A stretch of 64,000 nucleotides of DNA, from NCBI RefSeq assembly GCF_046614695.1, contig NZ_JBKKHQ010000025.1, forward strand, positions 9,218-73,217. The letters are read 5' to 3'. This document shows positions 8,684 through 18,600 of the stretch, piece after piece (position 1 is the stretch's first letter; every line of letters starts with the position of its first letter). Below the pieces are notes generated by a model, which saw only the letters and a list, made by a program, of their open reading frames with translations, ran no database searches and was not told where the DNA came from. This DNA is from Pokkaliibacter sp046614695. Its GTDB lineage: Bacteria > Pseudomonadota > Gammaproteobacteria > Pseudomonadales > Balneatricaceae. Position numbers and translations under genes: made by a program.

Positions 8684-9550
8684 ATGAGTCGTAGTCTTCT
8701 GCCTGTAGATGTAATGTCCCCAGGTCGTAACCTTGAGGGCTACATCCACGCTGTCAATGGCATTCCTATGCTGACAGTGGAGGAAGAAAAAGAGCTGGGT
8801 GAGAAGCTGTTTTACGAAAATGACCTGGCTGCTGCACAGCGTATGGTTTTAGCCCACCTGCGTTTTGTTGTGCATATCGCAAAAAGTTATTCCGGTTATG
8901 GCCTGAACCAGGCTGACCTGATTCAGGAAGGTAATATCGGCCTGATGAAAGCGGTGCGCCGTTTTGACCCGAACGTCGGTGTTCGTCTGGTGTCCTTTGC
9001 TGTGCATTGGATCAAGGCAGAGATGCACGAGTTCATCCTGCGTAACTGGCGTATCGTTAAGGTCGCGACCACCAAGGCGCAGCGTAAAATGTTCTTCAAC
9101 CTGCGCAGCGCTAAAAAGAAACTGGCATGGTTCACTCACGATGAAGTGAATTCAGTTGCTGAAAGTCTGGGTGTCGATCCTCAGGTCGTCCGTGAAATGG
9201 AAGGTCGTCTGACTGCTCAGGATATGGCTTTTGATGCCGGTACCGATGATGACGATGACAAGGCCTACCAGGCACCTGCTTTCTTTCTGGAAGACAAGCG
9301 CGCTGATCCGGCGCGGCAGCTGGAAGACTCTCAGTGGGAGTCTCACTCCAACGCAGGACTCGGCGCTGCAATGGAAGGACTGGATGCCCGCAGTCGTGAC
9401 ATCCTGCAGCGACGTTGGTTGTCTGAGGAGAAATCCACGCTTCACGAACTGGCTGCAGAATATAACGTTTCAGCTGAACGTATTCGTCAGCTTGAGAAAA
9501 GCGCAATGAAGAAGTTGCGCAGTCAAATGGAAACGGTGCTCGCCGCTTAA
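8684..9550 (+). CDS. rpoH: RNA polymerase heat-shock sigma factor RpoH (sigma-32)
   Basis: A 288-residue sigma factor for heat-shock genes. Region 2 shows LRFVVHIAKSYSGYGL, QADLIQEGNIGLMKAVRRF and FAVHWIKAEMHEFILRNWRIVKVATTKAQRK. The stretch QRKMFFNLRSAKK is the RpoH box typical of sigma-32. Region 4 ends with ERIRQLEKSAMKKLR. The ATG at 8684 is preferred: AGAGG sits 7-8 nt upstream and the protein then begins MSRSLLPVDVMSPGRNLEGYI, aligning with known RpoH N-termini. The frame is open further upstream to 8579. Follows ftsX as in most gammaproteobacteria. Confidence 0.96.
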   Translation: MSRSLLPVDVMSPGRNLEGYIHAVNGIPMLTVEEEKELGEKLFYENDLAAAQRMVLAHLRFVVHIAKSYSGYGLNQADLIQEGNIGLMKAVRRFDPNVGVRLVSFAVHWIKAEMHEFILRNWRIVKVATTKAQRKMFFNLRSAKKKLAWFTHDEVNSVAESLGVDPQVVREMEGRLTAQDMAFDAGTDDDDDKAYQAPAFFLEDKRADPARQLEDSQWESHSNAGLGAAMEGLDARSRDILQRRWLSEEKSTLHELAAEYNVSAERIRQLEKSAMKKLRSQMETVLAA

Positions 9551-9561
9551 GGCGAAGCCAA

Positions 9562-9590
9562 ACACCCCGCTTCGGCGGGGTGTGGTGTTT
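9562..9590 (+). terminator. Hairpin terminator after rpoH
   Basis: ACACCCCGC-TTCG-GCGGGGTGT, a 9-bp perfect GC-rich stem with a stable TTCG tetraloop 11 nt after the rpoH stop. The following T-tract is short (GGTGTTT), so termination efficiency is uncertain. Confidence 0.75.
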
Positions 9591-9651
9591 CTGGTGCTAC
9601 AAAATGATGGCAGGGCAGGATGCCCGTCTCACATCCAGGAGGATGATGGCT

Positions 9652-10551
9652 ATGTCGCGTACCTTTCGTATTTTGACCCGTACCTGTGCGGGTTTGCTTC
9701 CTCTCTCTCTGATGAGTCTCCCTGTGCTGGCGGCCACGGTTGCTACCAACCAGCCCGCTGCTGTTTCCGCTAAGCCTCCGGTGATGCTTGCTAACAATTA
9801 TGAAGCGGGTGTTGTGCTGGCCAATTATTGGGTCAGTGAAAAGCTGGATGGCGTCCGCGCCTACTGGGACGGTGAACACCTGATGACGCGAGGTGGTTAT
9901 CCCATTCAGGCGCCTGAATGGTTCATTGCCCATTTTCCTAACCAGCCTATGGATGGCGAACTCTGGATTGATCGTGGCCGCTTTGCGGAGGTCTCCGGCA
10001 TTATTCGTCAGGAGCAACCCGATGATGGGTTGTGGATGAAAGTGAAGTTCATGGCCTACGACCTGCCTGGCTTTCCCGGAAACTTTAACCGGCGTGATCA
10101 GGCCCTCGGCGAAGTGATCGCAATGATTAATCAGCCCTGGGTGCAACACGTTGAGCAGCAGCGTGTGAACAACGAGTCTGAGCTGGCGACCTGGTTGGGG
10201 AATGTTGAGCATCGGGGTGGCGAAGGGCTGATGCTGAAGCGAGGAGATTCGCTTTATCATGCCAAGCGTTCCGATGACATGCTCAAGTACAAACGCCATG
10301 AGGATGCCGAGGCCACGGTGATTGGTTACTTGCCGGGGAAAGGTCGTCTGAAAGGGCAACTGGGCGCTTTGATTGTGCGTAACGAGACTGGTCAGGAGTT
10401 TCGTCTGGGCAGTGGCCTTTCGGATGCTGAGCGAATGTCTCCGCCGCCGGTGGGCTCAGTGGTCACCTACCGCTTTGATGGTAAAACCTCCTCCGGACTG
10501 CCGCGTTTTGCCCGCTTTTTGAGGATTCGCCCGGACTATACCCCTGAATAA
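9652..10551 (+). CDS. Periplasmic ATP-dependent DNA ligase (Lig E type)
   Basis: About 299 residues. A signal peptide (basic start, hydrophobic LLPLSLMSLPVLAA) precedes a minimal ligase: adenylation motif I SEKLDGVRAYWDG with Lys64 as nucleophile, motif III-like MDGELW, HRGGEGLMLK (motif IV), and MLKYKRHEDAEATVIGY (motif V), then an OB-fold part ending GLPRFARF. The family seals nicks with ATP and is thought to act outside the cytoplasm, possibly during DNA uptake or on extracellular DNA. The start at 9652 is favoured because AGGAGG ends 9 nt upstream; ATGs at 9643 and 9646 are too close to it. Single gene between rpoH and a convergent ExoD-like gene. Confidence 0.88.
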   Translation: MSRTFRILTRTCAGLLPLSLMSLPVLAATVATNQPAAVSAKPPVMLANNYEAGVVLANYWVSEKLDGVRAYWDGEHLMTRGGYPIQAPEWFIAHFPNQPMDGELWIDRGRFAEVSGIIRQEQPDDGLWMKVKFMAYDLPGFPGNFNRRDQALGEVIAMINQPWVQHVEQQRVNNESELATWLGNVEHRGGEGLMLKRGDSLYHAKRSDDMLKYKRHEDAEATVIGYLPGKGRLKGQLGALIVRNETGQEFRLGSGLSDAERMSPPPVGSVVTYRFDGKTSSGLPRFARFLRIRPDYTPE

Positions 10552-10596
10552 CCTGAGTATTGTGGCCTGATTACAGCCCGGTACTCACTCTATTTG

Positions 10597-11229
10597 CTAG
10601 CTCAGCCATTGGCCCATAAGTGCAATGGCTGATTTCACCATCGCCACCACCAGCGTGGCGACAAATGTGGTGCTCAATACTGACAACACCACGCTCAAGA
10701 GTAACAGCACTCCATCTTTTTCAATCATTCCCAAGGCCAGCACTGCCAGTGTCCATGCCGGCAGAAGGTTCCCGAAGGGAATCGGCAGAATCAGAATCAC
10801 GACTTGCACCATGGCTAATAGCGCCAGTAAGCACTGTCCAGGCTTGCCACGGGCAAAGGGAGGGCGTGGGCGGGTGAGTTTCTCAATTTTGCTGATCCAG
10901 GGGCAGATCTTCCGGCATAACCGATGAAAGTCGCGGGTGGCGAGGGAGCGTTTTGCTATCCAGTCGGGTAGCCAAGGCTGTTCGCGCCCAAGAAGCATTT
11001 GCCAGGTCACGATCAGCAGTGGCAAGCCCGTCAGTGTCGAAAGGCCCGGAATGCCCAGTGGTAGCAGATTGGGCAAGGTGAAGATAAACAACAGCATGCC
11101 AAAAGAGCGTGCACCTAAAGCCTCCATCAACTCTCCGAGGGAGAGCCGCGGAGCGCTATGGGTACTGGCCAGTACCATCAGCAAGGTGGAAGTCCGGTGG
11201 GAATTATCGGGAGGAAGAGACTGGCTCAT
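10597..11229 (-). CDS. ExoD family membrane protein
   Basis: About 210 residues. The core SLGELMEALGARSFGMLLFIFTLP followed by NLLPLGIPGLSTLTGLPLLIV matches the ExoD (exopolysaccharide synthesis) family, whose biochemical role is poorly defined. Four to five hydrophobic membrane helices are visible, including a C-terminal pair (VQVVILILPIPFGNLLPAWTLAVLALGMI and VLLLLSVVLSVLSTTFVATLVVA). ATG 11229 was chosen because the protein then begins just before the conserved region; ATG 11262 and TTG 11295 are alternatives, and none has a clear ribosome-binding site. Convergent with the ligase gene. Confidence 0.8.
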   Translation of the reverse strand: MSQSLPPDNSHRTSTLLMVLASTHSAPRLSLGELMEALGARSFGMLLFIFTLPNLLPLGIPGLSTLTGLPLLIVTWQMLLGREQPWLPDWIAKRSLATRDFHRLCRKICPWISKIEKLTRPRPPFARGKPGQCLLALLAMVQVVILILPIPFGNLLPAWTLAVLALGMIEKDGVLLLLSVVLSVLSTTFVATLVVAMVKSAIALMGQWLS

Positions 11230-11312
11230 GCCGACACTCAGTGGCTGGGGAGCTTTGATCATAACAGTTGCAGGGCAGAAAACGGCGAAGCGCAATAGTC
11301 TGTTAAGACTTG

Positions 11313-11939
11313 TCAGGACCGGTAATTATCCAGTTGAGACTGATTGTCATCACGTTGGTAGTTTTGAGGTGGCATAAAAAGCATCTCGGGCAGGCGCTCC
11401 CGGTGAAATTCCAGTGCCCGGAAAATGGTTAATCCGTCTCGCTGCAGTTCGAGCATGGCGCCATCAAAGGTGATACAGGCTTGTAGTGGCGGGTTAACCG
11501 GCTGGCTGTCGACTATGCCAATTTGCATCAGGTCACAGGGTTCACCGGCAATAAAGCGGGTGCCGGTTCGGCGTGTTGCCGTGCCCTGTGGATTAAAAAG
11601 CAGGGGAGGGAACAGGCTTTGAGCATCGGCGAGAGTCACTGGAGTGAACTCCTGATCGTCCTCAGCAAGCCCGTCGCCGACCGGAAATACGTAACTTTCC
11701 GCACCGGGGTAATAGTTCAGGAGCAGCACGGTACCGCCCGCGACGGAGCGTCCTAGAGGAGGCAGCTCCAGCCGCAGGTGGCGAAGCTTGCCATAATAAT
11801 GAATGACCATCGGGCCTTGACCCAGGTTGATCTGGCCGAGGGCGCGGAATCCACTGCTGGGCGTGGGCAGCTCGGCATGGCTAAACGGGCTGGTCATCAA
11901 TGTGCCTAGAAGCACGAAAATACCCGTTAGCTGTCGCAT
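11313..11939 (-). CDS. Secreted protein of unknown function
   Basis: A 208-residue protein with a clear signal peptide (MRQLTGIFVLLGTLMTSPFSHA, cut after SHA) and no membrane segment afterwards, so probably periplasmic. The mature part has two Cys residues (GEPCDL and LQACIT), which could form a disulfide, and ends in a polar tail rich in Asn, Gln and Asp. I do not recognise a family. Its ATG overlaps the stop of the upstream RNase Z gene by one base (TGATG), so it is likely co-translated with it. Confidence 0.8.
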   Translation of the reverse strand: MRQLTGIFVLLGTLMTSPFSHAELPTPSSGFRALGQINLGQGPMVIHYYGKLRHLRLELPPLGRSVAGGTVLLLNYYPGAESYVFPVGDGLAEDDQEFTPVTLADAQSLFPPLLFNPQGTATRRTGTRFIAGEPCDLMQIGIVDSQPVNPPLQACITFDGAMLELQRDGLTIFRALEFHRERLPEMLFMPPQNYQRDDNQSQLDNYRS

Positions 11940-12904
11940 CAGTGGTCTTCCTGTGGGGCGTATTGCTCCAGTTCAAAATGCTTGTTGAGGACTACGCGAT
12001 GCAGGTCGTTCGCCAGTACCAGCGATCCTTCATAGACACTTTGGGCCTCTGATTGCAGGGCTGTCATACCCTCTGCGGAGTGGTAGCGGGCACTGAAGTG
12101 ATTGAGCACGAGATGAGGAAGCTGATGCTTCTGGCAAAAGCGGGCAATGAGCTGGGCGCTTGAATGGCCATGCTGATTACCGACGGCATCCAGATGGGCT
12201 TGTAAAAAGGTGGCTTCATGCATGACCAGATGGGTATTGGGCATCAGTGGTGTCAGACATTCCGGGTTGCCATTATCGCCACAGAGGATGGCTTTGCGTG
12301 GTGCCCGTCCTGTGATGATGTAATCCCGGCCATCCAGTCGCTTACCGGCAAACTCGACAGTCTCTGCCCTGGCAAGCTGGCCCCACAGTGGCCCGGCTGG
12401 AACGCCTTCGCGTTTGAGCCTCGCTGTATCCAGCTGACCTTCGAGGCGCTTTTCCGAAAACGCAAAGGCATAGCTGTCGGTTCTGTGCTCCAGCAGGGTG
12501 ACTTCCACTTCAAAATCAGCGATGGATAAGGGCTGCGTGAGTGTTTCCAGAGCGATGAAATCGAGTTCAAACCCCAGGGTGGTCTGCGTTGCTGGCAGCA
12601 TGACCTCAAGAATCGACTGAATAGCCGCCGGAGCAACGAGTCGAAGCGGTGTTTTTCTGCCTTGCATGGACGCCGTCGCCAGAAGCCCCGGTAATCCAAA
12701 ACAGTGATCGCCATGGACGTGGGAAATGAACAGGGTATCCAGACGACTTAAGGTGAGGCCGGAGCCAATCAGCCGGTGTTGAGTGCCCTCGCCACAGTCC
12801 ACCAGATGCCATGCAGGGTTACCTTCGATACGGATAGCGGTAGCAGACACATTGCGGCGACGGGTGGGAATGGCCGCTGAGGTACCAAGAAAGAGCAGCT
12901 CCAT
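11939..12904 (-). CDS. rnz: Ribonuclease Z (tRNA 3' endonuclease)
   Basis: A 321-residue metallo-beta-lactamase-fold nuclease that trims tRNA 3' ends. It begins MELLFLGTSAAIPTRRRN, the canonical RNase Z start, and has the zinc motif SHVHGDH (His62, His64, Asp66, His67), a PxKxxR-like exosite region, and later GDNG and HEATF, with the terminal His in LNHFSARY. ATG 12904 is chosen because TTGGAG lies 6-7 nt upstream; the frame extends to 12991 without support. TGATG junction with the secreted-protein gene downstream. Confidence 0.93.
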   Translation of the reverse strand: MELLFLGTSAAIPTRRRNVSATAIRIEGNPAWHLVDCGEGTQHRLIGSGLTLSRLDTLFISHVHGDHCFGLPGLLATASMQGRKTPLRLVAPAAIQSILEVMLPATQTTLGFELDFIALETLTQPLSIADFEVEVTLLEHRTDSYAFAFSEKRLEGQLDTARLKREGVPAGPLWGQLARAETVEFAGKRLDGRDYIITGRAPRKAILCGDNGNPECLTPLMPNTHLVMHEATFLQAHLDAVGNQHGHSSAQLIARFCQKHQLPHLVLNHFSARYHSAEGMTALQSEAQSVYEGSLVLANDLHRVVLNKHFELEQYAPQEDH

Positions 12905-12956
12905 GCCGGACTCCAAAACAGGTAAAACTGTACTTAACCACAGCCTGTCTTTGACG

Positions 12957-13991
12957 TCATCTTCCGTTGGGCGCAGCCGGGGTGAAGTCATAGCAGCTGT
13001 GCTGCTGATAACTGCGTCGTGGTGAGTAAATCACCGCCTCGGCCAACTCCGTATTAACCTGATTGGGTCGGCACTGTGCTTCCAGGCAAAAGCCATCGTG
13101 GGGGAAATAGTGCCGTCCACCTTTGCCATGGGCGTGATCAAGGCCGTTGCCGGTGTAAAACTGCAGCGCTGGTTGATCGCTAAAGAACCGTAGACGGCGG
13201 CCATTGTCACTCTGGACCTCAGCCATGACTCGATAACCTTCGCCTTCAGGCAGATAGCAATGATCAAAGCCTCCCATGAGTTCAAGTTCGCCAGGCAACT
13301 GCTCAAGGCGCTCATGAATGGTGACGGCTGCCTGAAGATCCAGCGCGGTACCGGCAACCTCCACTGTCCTCACCGGAATGCTGTGTTCATCCGGAATCAG
13401 GACCTGCGCGGCGTGAATGCAGAAGTGATGCTGGTCCAACCCCGGTAAGGTCGGCGTCAGGCTGAAATAAGGATGCGAGGTCAAATTCAGCGGACAGCGC
13501 TGACTCACCTTCGCCCAGTAACGCAGGTGTAGCTCAAAATCCCTTTCAAGACGATATTCCAGCTCAATCTGGATATCCGCCGGATAACCAGTGCTGTCCT
13601 TGTCGAGCCGACAGGCCAGTCTTACCGAAGGGGAAGGGGCATCAGGGTCATAGGAGACCAGTGACCAGTCCCTCATTCCGGTGCCCTGGCTGCCGCCATG
13701 CAGATGATTGATGCCGTCCTCATTGCACTCTAGCTGAATCTGCTGCTCATCAAGAGCGAAGGAGCCAGCCGCAATGCGATTGGCCCAAGGGCCCGCAATA
13801 GCGCCAAAGTGAGCATTGTCCTGGCGGTAGTCGGACAGGCGCTCATAGCCGAGCAGCACATCTTCCATCATACCGTGGCGGTCAGGCACCCAAAGGCTTA
13901 GCAGTCGTGCGCCGAAGGTGCCGATTTCGACCCGGATGCCCTGACTGGCGGACTGCAGGGTAAAGCGACGCGTTGTCTGATCAGCGTTCAA
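12957..13991 (-). CDS. Aldose 1-epimerase (galactose mutarotase family)
   Basis: A 344-residue GalM-fold enzyme interconverting alpha and beta anomers of hexoses. Family landmarks: GARLLSLWVPDRHG, AGPWANRIAAGSF, NHLHGGSQG (catalytic-region His), NLTSHPYFSL (second active-site His), GGFDHCYLP, and QFYTGNGLD. The catalytic base Glu is in GFCLEAQCRPN. The only start upstream of the conserved region is TTG 13991, which overlaps the chemoreceptor gene by 11 nt; translational coupling is likely. Substrate is not evident because there are no sugar genes next to it. Confidence 0.88.
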   Translation of the reverse strand: MNADQTTRRFTLQSASQGIRVEIGTFGARLLSLWVPDRHGMMEDVLLGYERLSDYRQDNAHFGAIAGPWANRIAAGSFALDEQQIQLECNEDGINHLHGGSQGTGMRDWSLVSYDPDAPSPSVRLACRLDKDSTGYPADIQIELEYRLERDFELHLRYWAKVSQRCPLNLTSHPYFSLTPTLPGLDQHHFCIHAAQVLIPDEHSIPVRTVEVAGTALDLQAAVTIHERLEQLPGELELMGGFDHCYLPEGEGYRVMAEVQSDNGRRLRFFSDQPALQFYTGNGLDHAHGKGGRHYFPHDGFCLEAQCRPNQVNTELAEAVIYSPRRSYQQHSCYDFTPAAPNGR

Positions 13992-15540
13992 AGCGTTCCA
14001 CCAAGCCGCGCAGGGTCTCTGATGCGTTTAACAAATCCATGGTGGCCTGATTGGCACGGCTGGCCAGAGCAGCGCTGTCCTGAGACAGCGACGAAATACT
14101 GGTCACCTGACGGCTGATGTCATCCGCGACATGAGCTTGTTCTTCCGCGGCGACACCAATCTGCTCACTCATGTCTTTCAACACGGAGATCGAGCCCTGG
14201 ATCTGATCCAGCGCCTGACTGCTTTCGTTCACTTTAAGCAGACCTTTCTCGGCCACTTCCAGACCTTGCTGGGCCGCCTGAACTGCGGTGGTCGCGCCAC
14301 TTCGCAGGTTCTCGATAATCTCGTGAATATGCTGGGTGGAGGATTGGGTCCGGTTAGCCAGTGAACGCACTTCATCGGCGACGACGGCAAAACCGCGTCC
14401 CTGTTCACCTGCGCGGGCCGCCTCAATCGCTGCATTCAATGCCAGCAGGTTCGTTTGCTCGGCGATAGTGCGAATAATATCCACAGCCTCTGTGATCTTC
14501 AGTGTATGGCTATCGAGCTCATTCACGGAGTCACTCATGTGCTGTACCTGGCTCGCCAGTGCTTCGATAGAGTCCAGGGTTTCACGTGCGACCGCTTTAC
14601 CTTTATCAGCGATGACAGCGGCTCGCTGGCTTTCTTCGGACGACCGCTGAACATTGCCTGAGACCTCATTGATGGTGGCTGCCATTTCGTGCATGGCAGA
14701 AGCCGTCTGTTCGGTTTCCGCCTGCTGGCTCTGTAGGGAGGTCAGGGTCTGCTGGTTGGCGCCGCCGGCATCGGTGGCTCTGGTGGAGACAAAGTTTGAA
14801 GCGTCACTGATCCGCGTGAGAATAGTGCCCAGTCGGGCCTGCTCACTGATCAGGGCCATTTCCAGTCGGCCAAATGGCCCTGGGGTATCGGTATAGGTCT
14901 GGGCGATCAGTGGGTCACTGAACGAGCGTTCTGCACGCTTCATCACGCCATCAAGACGTTTTTTGATAAGCAGGTCATTCACCAGCGCGCCTGCCAGTAA
15001 CAGTACCATCAGGAGCGGGGCGCTGATCATGGGATCAAGGAAGGTGATCAGCAGCGGGATCAGAATCAGCAAAACAATCCACTGCCAGCGGGTGAGTACC
15101 CAGTGCAGGGCATGTGAGCGTACGGCAGCGCCGCCATTATTGATGCGTTTGTAAAGCGCCGTCGCTCGACGGACCTGATTTTTACTTGGCACGGTGCGCA
15201 CGGATTCATAGCCCACGACTTCGCCCTGCTCCAGAATGGGTGTGACGTAGGCGCTGACCCAATAGAAGTCTCCGTTCTTGCAGCGGTTTTTGACGATACC
15301 CATCCAGGGCTCGCGGCGCTTAAGGGTTTCCCACATATGCGCAAAGACCGACGGCGGCATGTCAGGATGACGGACGAGATTATGCGGACTGCCGATCAGT
15401 TCGGCCTTATCAAAGCCACTGATCGCGATAAAGGCTTGATTACAGTAAGTAATCTGGCCTTTTTTATCGGTGGTGGAAATGAGCTTTTCAGTCGGCTTGA
15501 AGGTTCTTTCTGTGTCCGTGACTGGCAAGTTCTTACGCAT
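13981..15540 (-). CDS. Aer-like PAS methyl-accepting chemotaxis (aerotaxis) receptor
   Basis: A 519-residue energy-taxis receptor. N-terminal PAS domain closely resembles Aer (LISTTDKKGQITYCNQAF, PHNLVRHPDMPPSVFAHMW, KNGDFYWV), which in Aer binds FAD. Two adjacent hydrophobic stretches near residues 148-190 form the membrane anchor, with no large periplasmic domain. The cytoplasmic signalling hairpin tip is EAARAGEQGRGFAVVADEVR. ATG 15540 is chosen (AGGA 9 nt upstream); a TTG two codons earlier is less likely. Followed by the overlapping aldose epimerase gene. No che genes are in the window. Confidence 0.92.
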   Translation of the reverse strand: MRKNLPVTDTERTFKPTEKLISTTDKKGQITYCNQAFIAISGFDKAELIGSPHNLVRHPDMPPSVFAHMWETLKRREPWMGIVKNRCKNGDFYWVSAYVTPILEQGEVVGYESVRTVPSKNQVRRATALYKRINNGGAAVRSHALHWVLTRWQWIVLLILIPLLITFLDPMISAPLLMVLLLAGALVNDLLIKKRLDGVMKRAERSFSDPLIAQTYTDTPGPFGRLEMALISEQARLGTILTRISDASNFVSTRATDAGGANQQTLTSLQSQQAETEQTASAMHEMAATINEVSGNVQRSSEESQRAAVIADKGKAVARETLDSIEALASQVQHMSDSVNELDSHTLKITEAVDIIRTIAEQTNLLALNAAIEAARAGEQGRGFAVVADEVRSLANRTQSSTQHIHEIIENLRSGATTAVQAAQQGLEVAEKGLLKVNESSQALDQIQGSISVLKDMSEQIGVAAEEQAHVADDISRQVTSISSLSQDSAALASRANQATMDLLNASETLRGLVERFER

Positions 15541-15580
15541 AGGCAATTATCCTGACCGTGCTTAGCCAGGCGAAGCCGTG

Positions 15581-15618
15581 GCTTAGTGGAAAAGGGCACA
15601 AGGGAATTTCCACTAAGC
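15581..15618. repeat. 12-bp perfect inverted repeat between the two signalling genes
   Basis: GCTTAGTGGAAA (15581-15592) and TTTCCACTAAGC (15607-15618) with a 14-nt spacer, between the stop of the GGDEF/EAL gene and the Aer-like gene (both minus). There is no T-tract on the minus-strand side, so it may be a weak terminator, an RNA-stabilising hairpin or an operator. Confidence 0.6.
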
Positions 15619-15661
15619 ATAGAACAGATATACACAAATGCATGTTCCTGAAACGGCGCAG

Positions 15662-18600
15662 TTATTCGCTCTGTGTATAGTGCTCCAGCCATTCGAGTAA
15701 AGCGTCCAGGGACATGGGGCGGGCCAGCAGGAATCCCTGAATCTGATCGCAGCCAAGGGACTCCAGCGTCAGGGTCTGGGCATCCAGTTCAACCCCTTCA
15801 GCGACGATAGTCAGGTTCATTGCATGGGCCATGCTGACGATGGCGCTGATGATATTCTGGCTATCCGGGCTCTCATGAATATCCAGAATAAAGCTGCGAT
15901 CAATCTTGAGCGTCGTCACCGGCAGCTGCTTGAGATAGCTCAGACTGGAATAGCCTGTGCCGAAATCATCCAGCGTGATGCTGACACCCTGTAACTGCAG
16001 AGACTGTAATGCGGCTATATGCTCCGGCGGCTGCTGCATCATGACCGACTCAGTGATTTCAATTTCCAGATGCTGCTGGGCGTGAGGATAGCGCTGCAGC
16101 AGTTGCTCGACCTGACCGACAAAGCGCTCATCATGGAGCTGGCGGCTGGAAACGTTGACCGCCACGGTAAAGTCAGGATGCTGCTGGCGAAGCATTGCCA
16201 GATCTTCACAGGCGCGTTGCAGCGCCCACTGGCCGACCTGCACGATGAGTCCGGACTCTTCCAGCAACGGAATAAACTCGGCAGGAGGGATGAGTCCACG
16301 GTGAGGGTGCTGCCAGCGAAGCAGGGCTTCCACGCCGACAATGGTGCCGTCACTGAGGAGCTTCTTCGGCTGATAATGCAGAATAAATTCACGCAGGCGC
16401 AGCGCCTGTCGAAGCTCGCCCAGTAAACGCATGGAAGCCAGTAGCTGGGCCTTGTTATTGATGCTGGCTTCGTAGCGATACACCTTGCCAATGCCTTGCT
16501 CTTTGGCCAGTTGCAGGGCGAGGTCAACATTGCTCAGCAGGCTGGTGGGCGAGTCGCCGTCCACCGGATACTGCACGATGCCCAGTGAACCCGTGACATA
16601 CACCTGCTGGTCCTTCACAAGGAAAGGTGCGTTTAACTGGTTCAGCAGGTTCTGAGAGAAGAAGTCCAGGGAGTCGCCAATCTGTTGATGGCTGAAGACG
16701 AAAGCGAACTCATCGCCACTGACGCGGGCCAACAGGGTATCGGTACCAAGATTCAGCTGCAGGCGCTGGGCGAGCTGGTAGAGAAGTTCATCGCCAAACT
16801 CATGGCCCAGGCTGTCATTGATTTTCTTGAAGCGGTCCAGACCCATCAGGAACAGATAAAAAGGCGCCTTTCGCTCACAGCTGGCGCGCAGGCGATCATG
16901 GAAGCTGGCGCGGTTATTCAGCCCGGTCAGCTGGTCAAAGTAGGAGAGCTGGTGGACGCTTTCCTGCTGCTGGCGCTCAAGGGTGATGTCTTCCAGCACC
17001 GCAATCAGGCGGGCGCTGTCCACAAGAGAGTCCTGATCACCCGAGACCAGATAGTGGTGGGCGCGAATCCAGCGGATTTCTTGCTCAGCAGTCAGCAGGC
17101 GATATTCCAGCACTAGGCCGTTGCGATCATCATGTAGCTCGCCATGACCATTAAAGAGCGGATGCAGGCACTGCTGAACATAGCTCTTGTCGCGAGGATG
17201 AATCCAGTGATGCCAGCGCTCCTCTGGTTTCAGGATCAATGCTTCGTTAAAGCCAATCAGGCGCTCAAAACCGGGGCTGAAATACTCAAACTCCTGGGTT
17301 TTTGGACAATAGACCCAGAAGGCCTGAACAGCACGATCCACCACCTGCTGCAGTCGCCAGGCGCTCAGCTGGGAGTTCTGCAGCTGTTGCTGTTGCTCAG
17401 TGATGTCATCGTAGCTGACCAGAATAAAACGCTCATTGCCGGTCGGAATGGCCTCAACACGTACCCACTGCCAGGATTCCTGATCGTAAATCTCGACGCG
17501 CTGACGTTGCTGATAGCTGGAGATCCGGCCGGTCTGAACGGCGCGAATACCTGCGGCGAGGCTGCCTGCCTGCGGAATGTTCTGGCTGGCGGCGCGATCA
17601 CAGACTTCAAGAAAACTCATACCCTGAAAGGCTTTGGGGGCCGGTGCTCCCGGTAGTTGGGCACTGATACGCTTCCAGGCTTCATTGCTCATCACAATGC
17701 TGCCTTTGCTGTCGAGAATACAGATCTGGCTGGAGAGTGAATCAAGACTCTGGCGAGCCAGCCACTCCTCACTTTCCATGACCGCCACCGGAGGAGAAGC
17801 ATGCTGCAGGGTTCCGATGGAGCCTTTGCCCTCGCCAAGACCCCAGCCGTACCAGATAAAGGCCTGAACATCGGCATGGGCATCGCGGCGCAGGCGCACA
17901 TGCTGCGCGAAAGGTTTGATAATGCCCTGCTGTGCCTGGCGCAGCACCTGAAGTAGTGCCAAGCGGTCGGCGTCCACCACACAGTCCAGCAGGAACTGAT
18001 GAGCTTCCTGATGGTGATGGTCTTCATCGACACCCAGCATCAGGCAGGCGCTGACTGAGAGTTGTAACTTACCGCTGGTGGATAAGGCCCAGCTACCCGC
18101 GTGGGTCTGGTGTTCCAGATGACTCAATAGGGTTTGTAGTTCATCCACTCTCTGGCGGGCGAGGTGGCTGTCTTCAGTATCCAGAATGTAGCCCATCATG
18201 CCGTTAGCACAGGCATGCAATTGCAGGGTCAGTTGCTTGCCGCTGTGGGGATGAATAAAGCAAAGGCGCTCTTCGCCTTTGCTTTCATCCATCACTCGCC
18301 GAAGGTCCAGCGCCAGCTGGGTGTCATTTAGCTCGCTCATAAAATCCCAGAATGAACTGGGGTTGGCCTGCTCATGGCTGACGCCCAACAGCTTAATAAA
18401 GGCCGGGTTATAAAAATGCAGCTGCCAGTCTCTGGAGACAGAAAACACGCCTGTGGGCAGGCGATTAAGCAGATGATCCTCGACCGAAGGCATCAGGGTG
18501 CTGTCATCGGCAAAGAAAGGTTTCAGTGTGACAAGCTGCCAGGCCCGACCCAGCAACTGCAGGGGCAGAATGGCACAGTGCCATTGCCGGTTACTGGCAT

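Noticed and set aside
9547..10359. 270-residue minus-strand open frame
   Set aside because: Covers the rpoH terminator and is antisense to the ligase gene, which has a full motif set.
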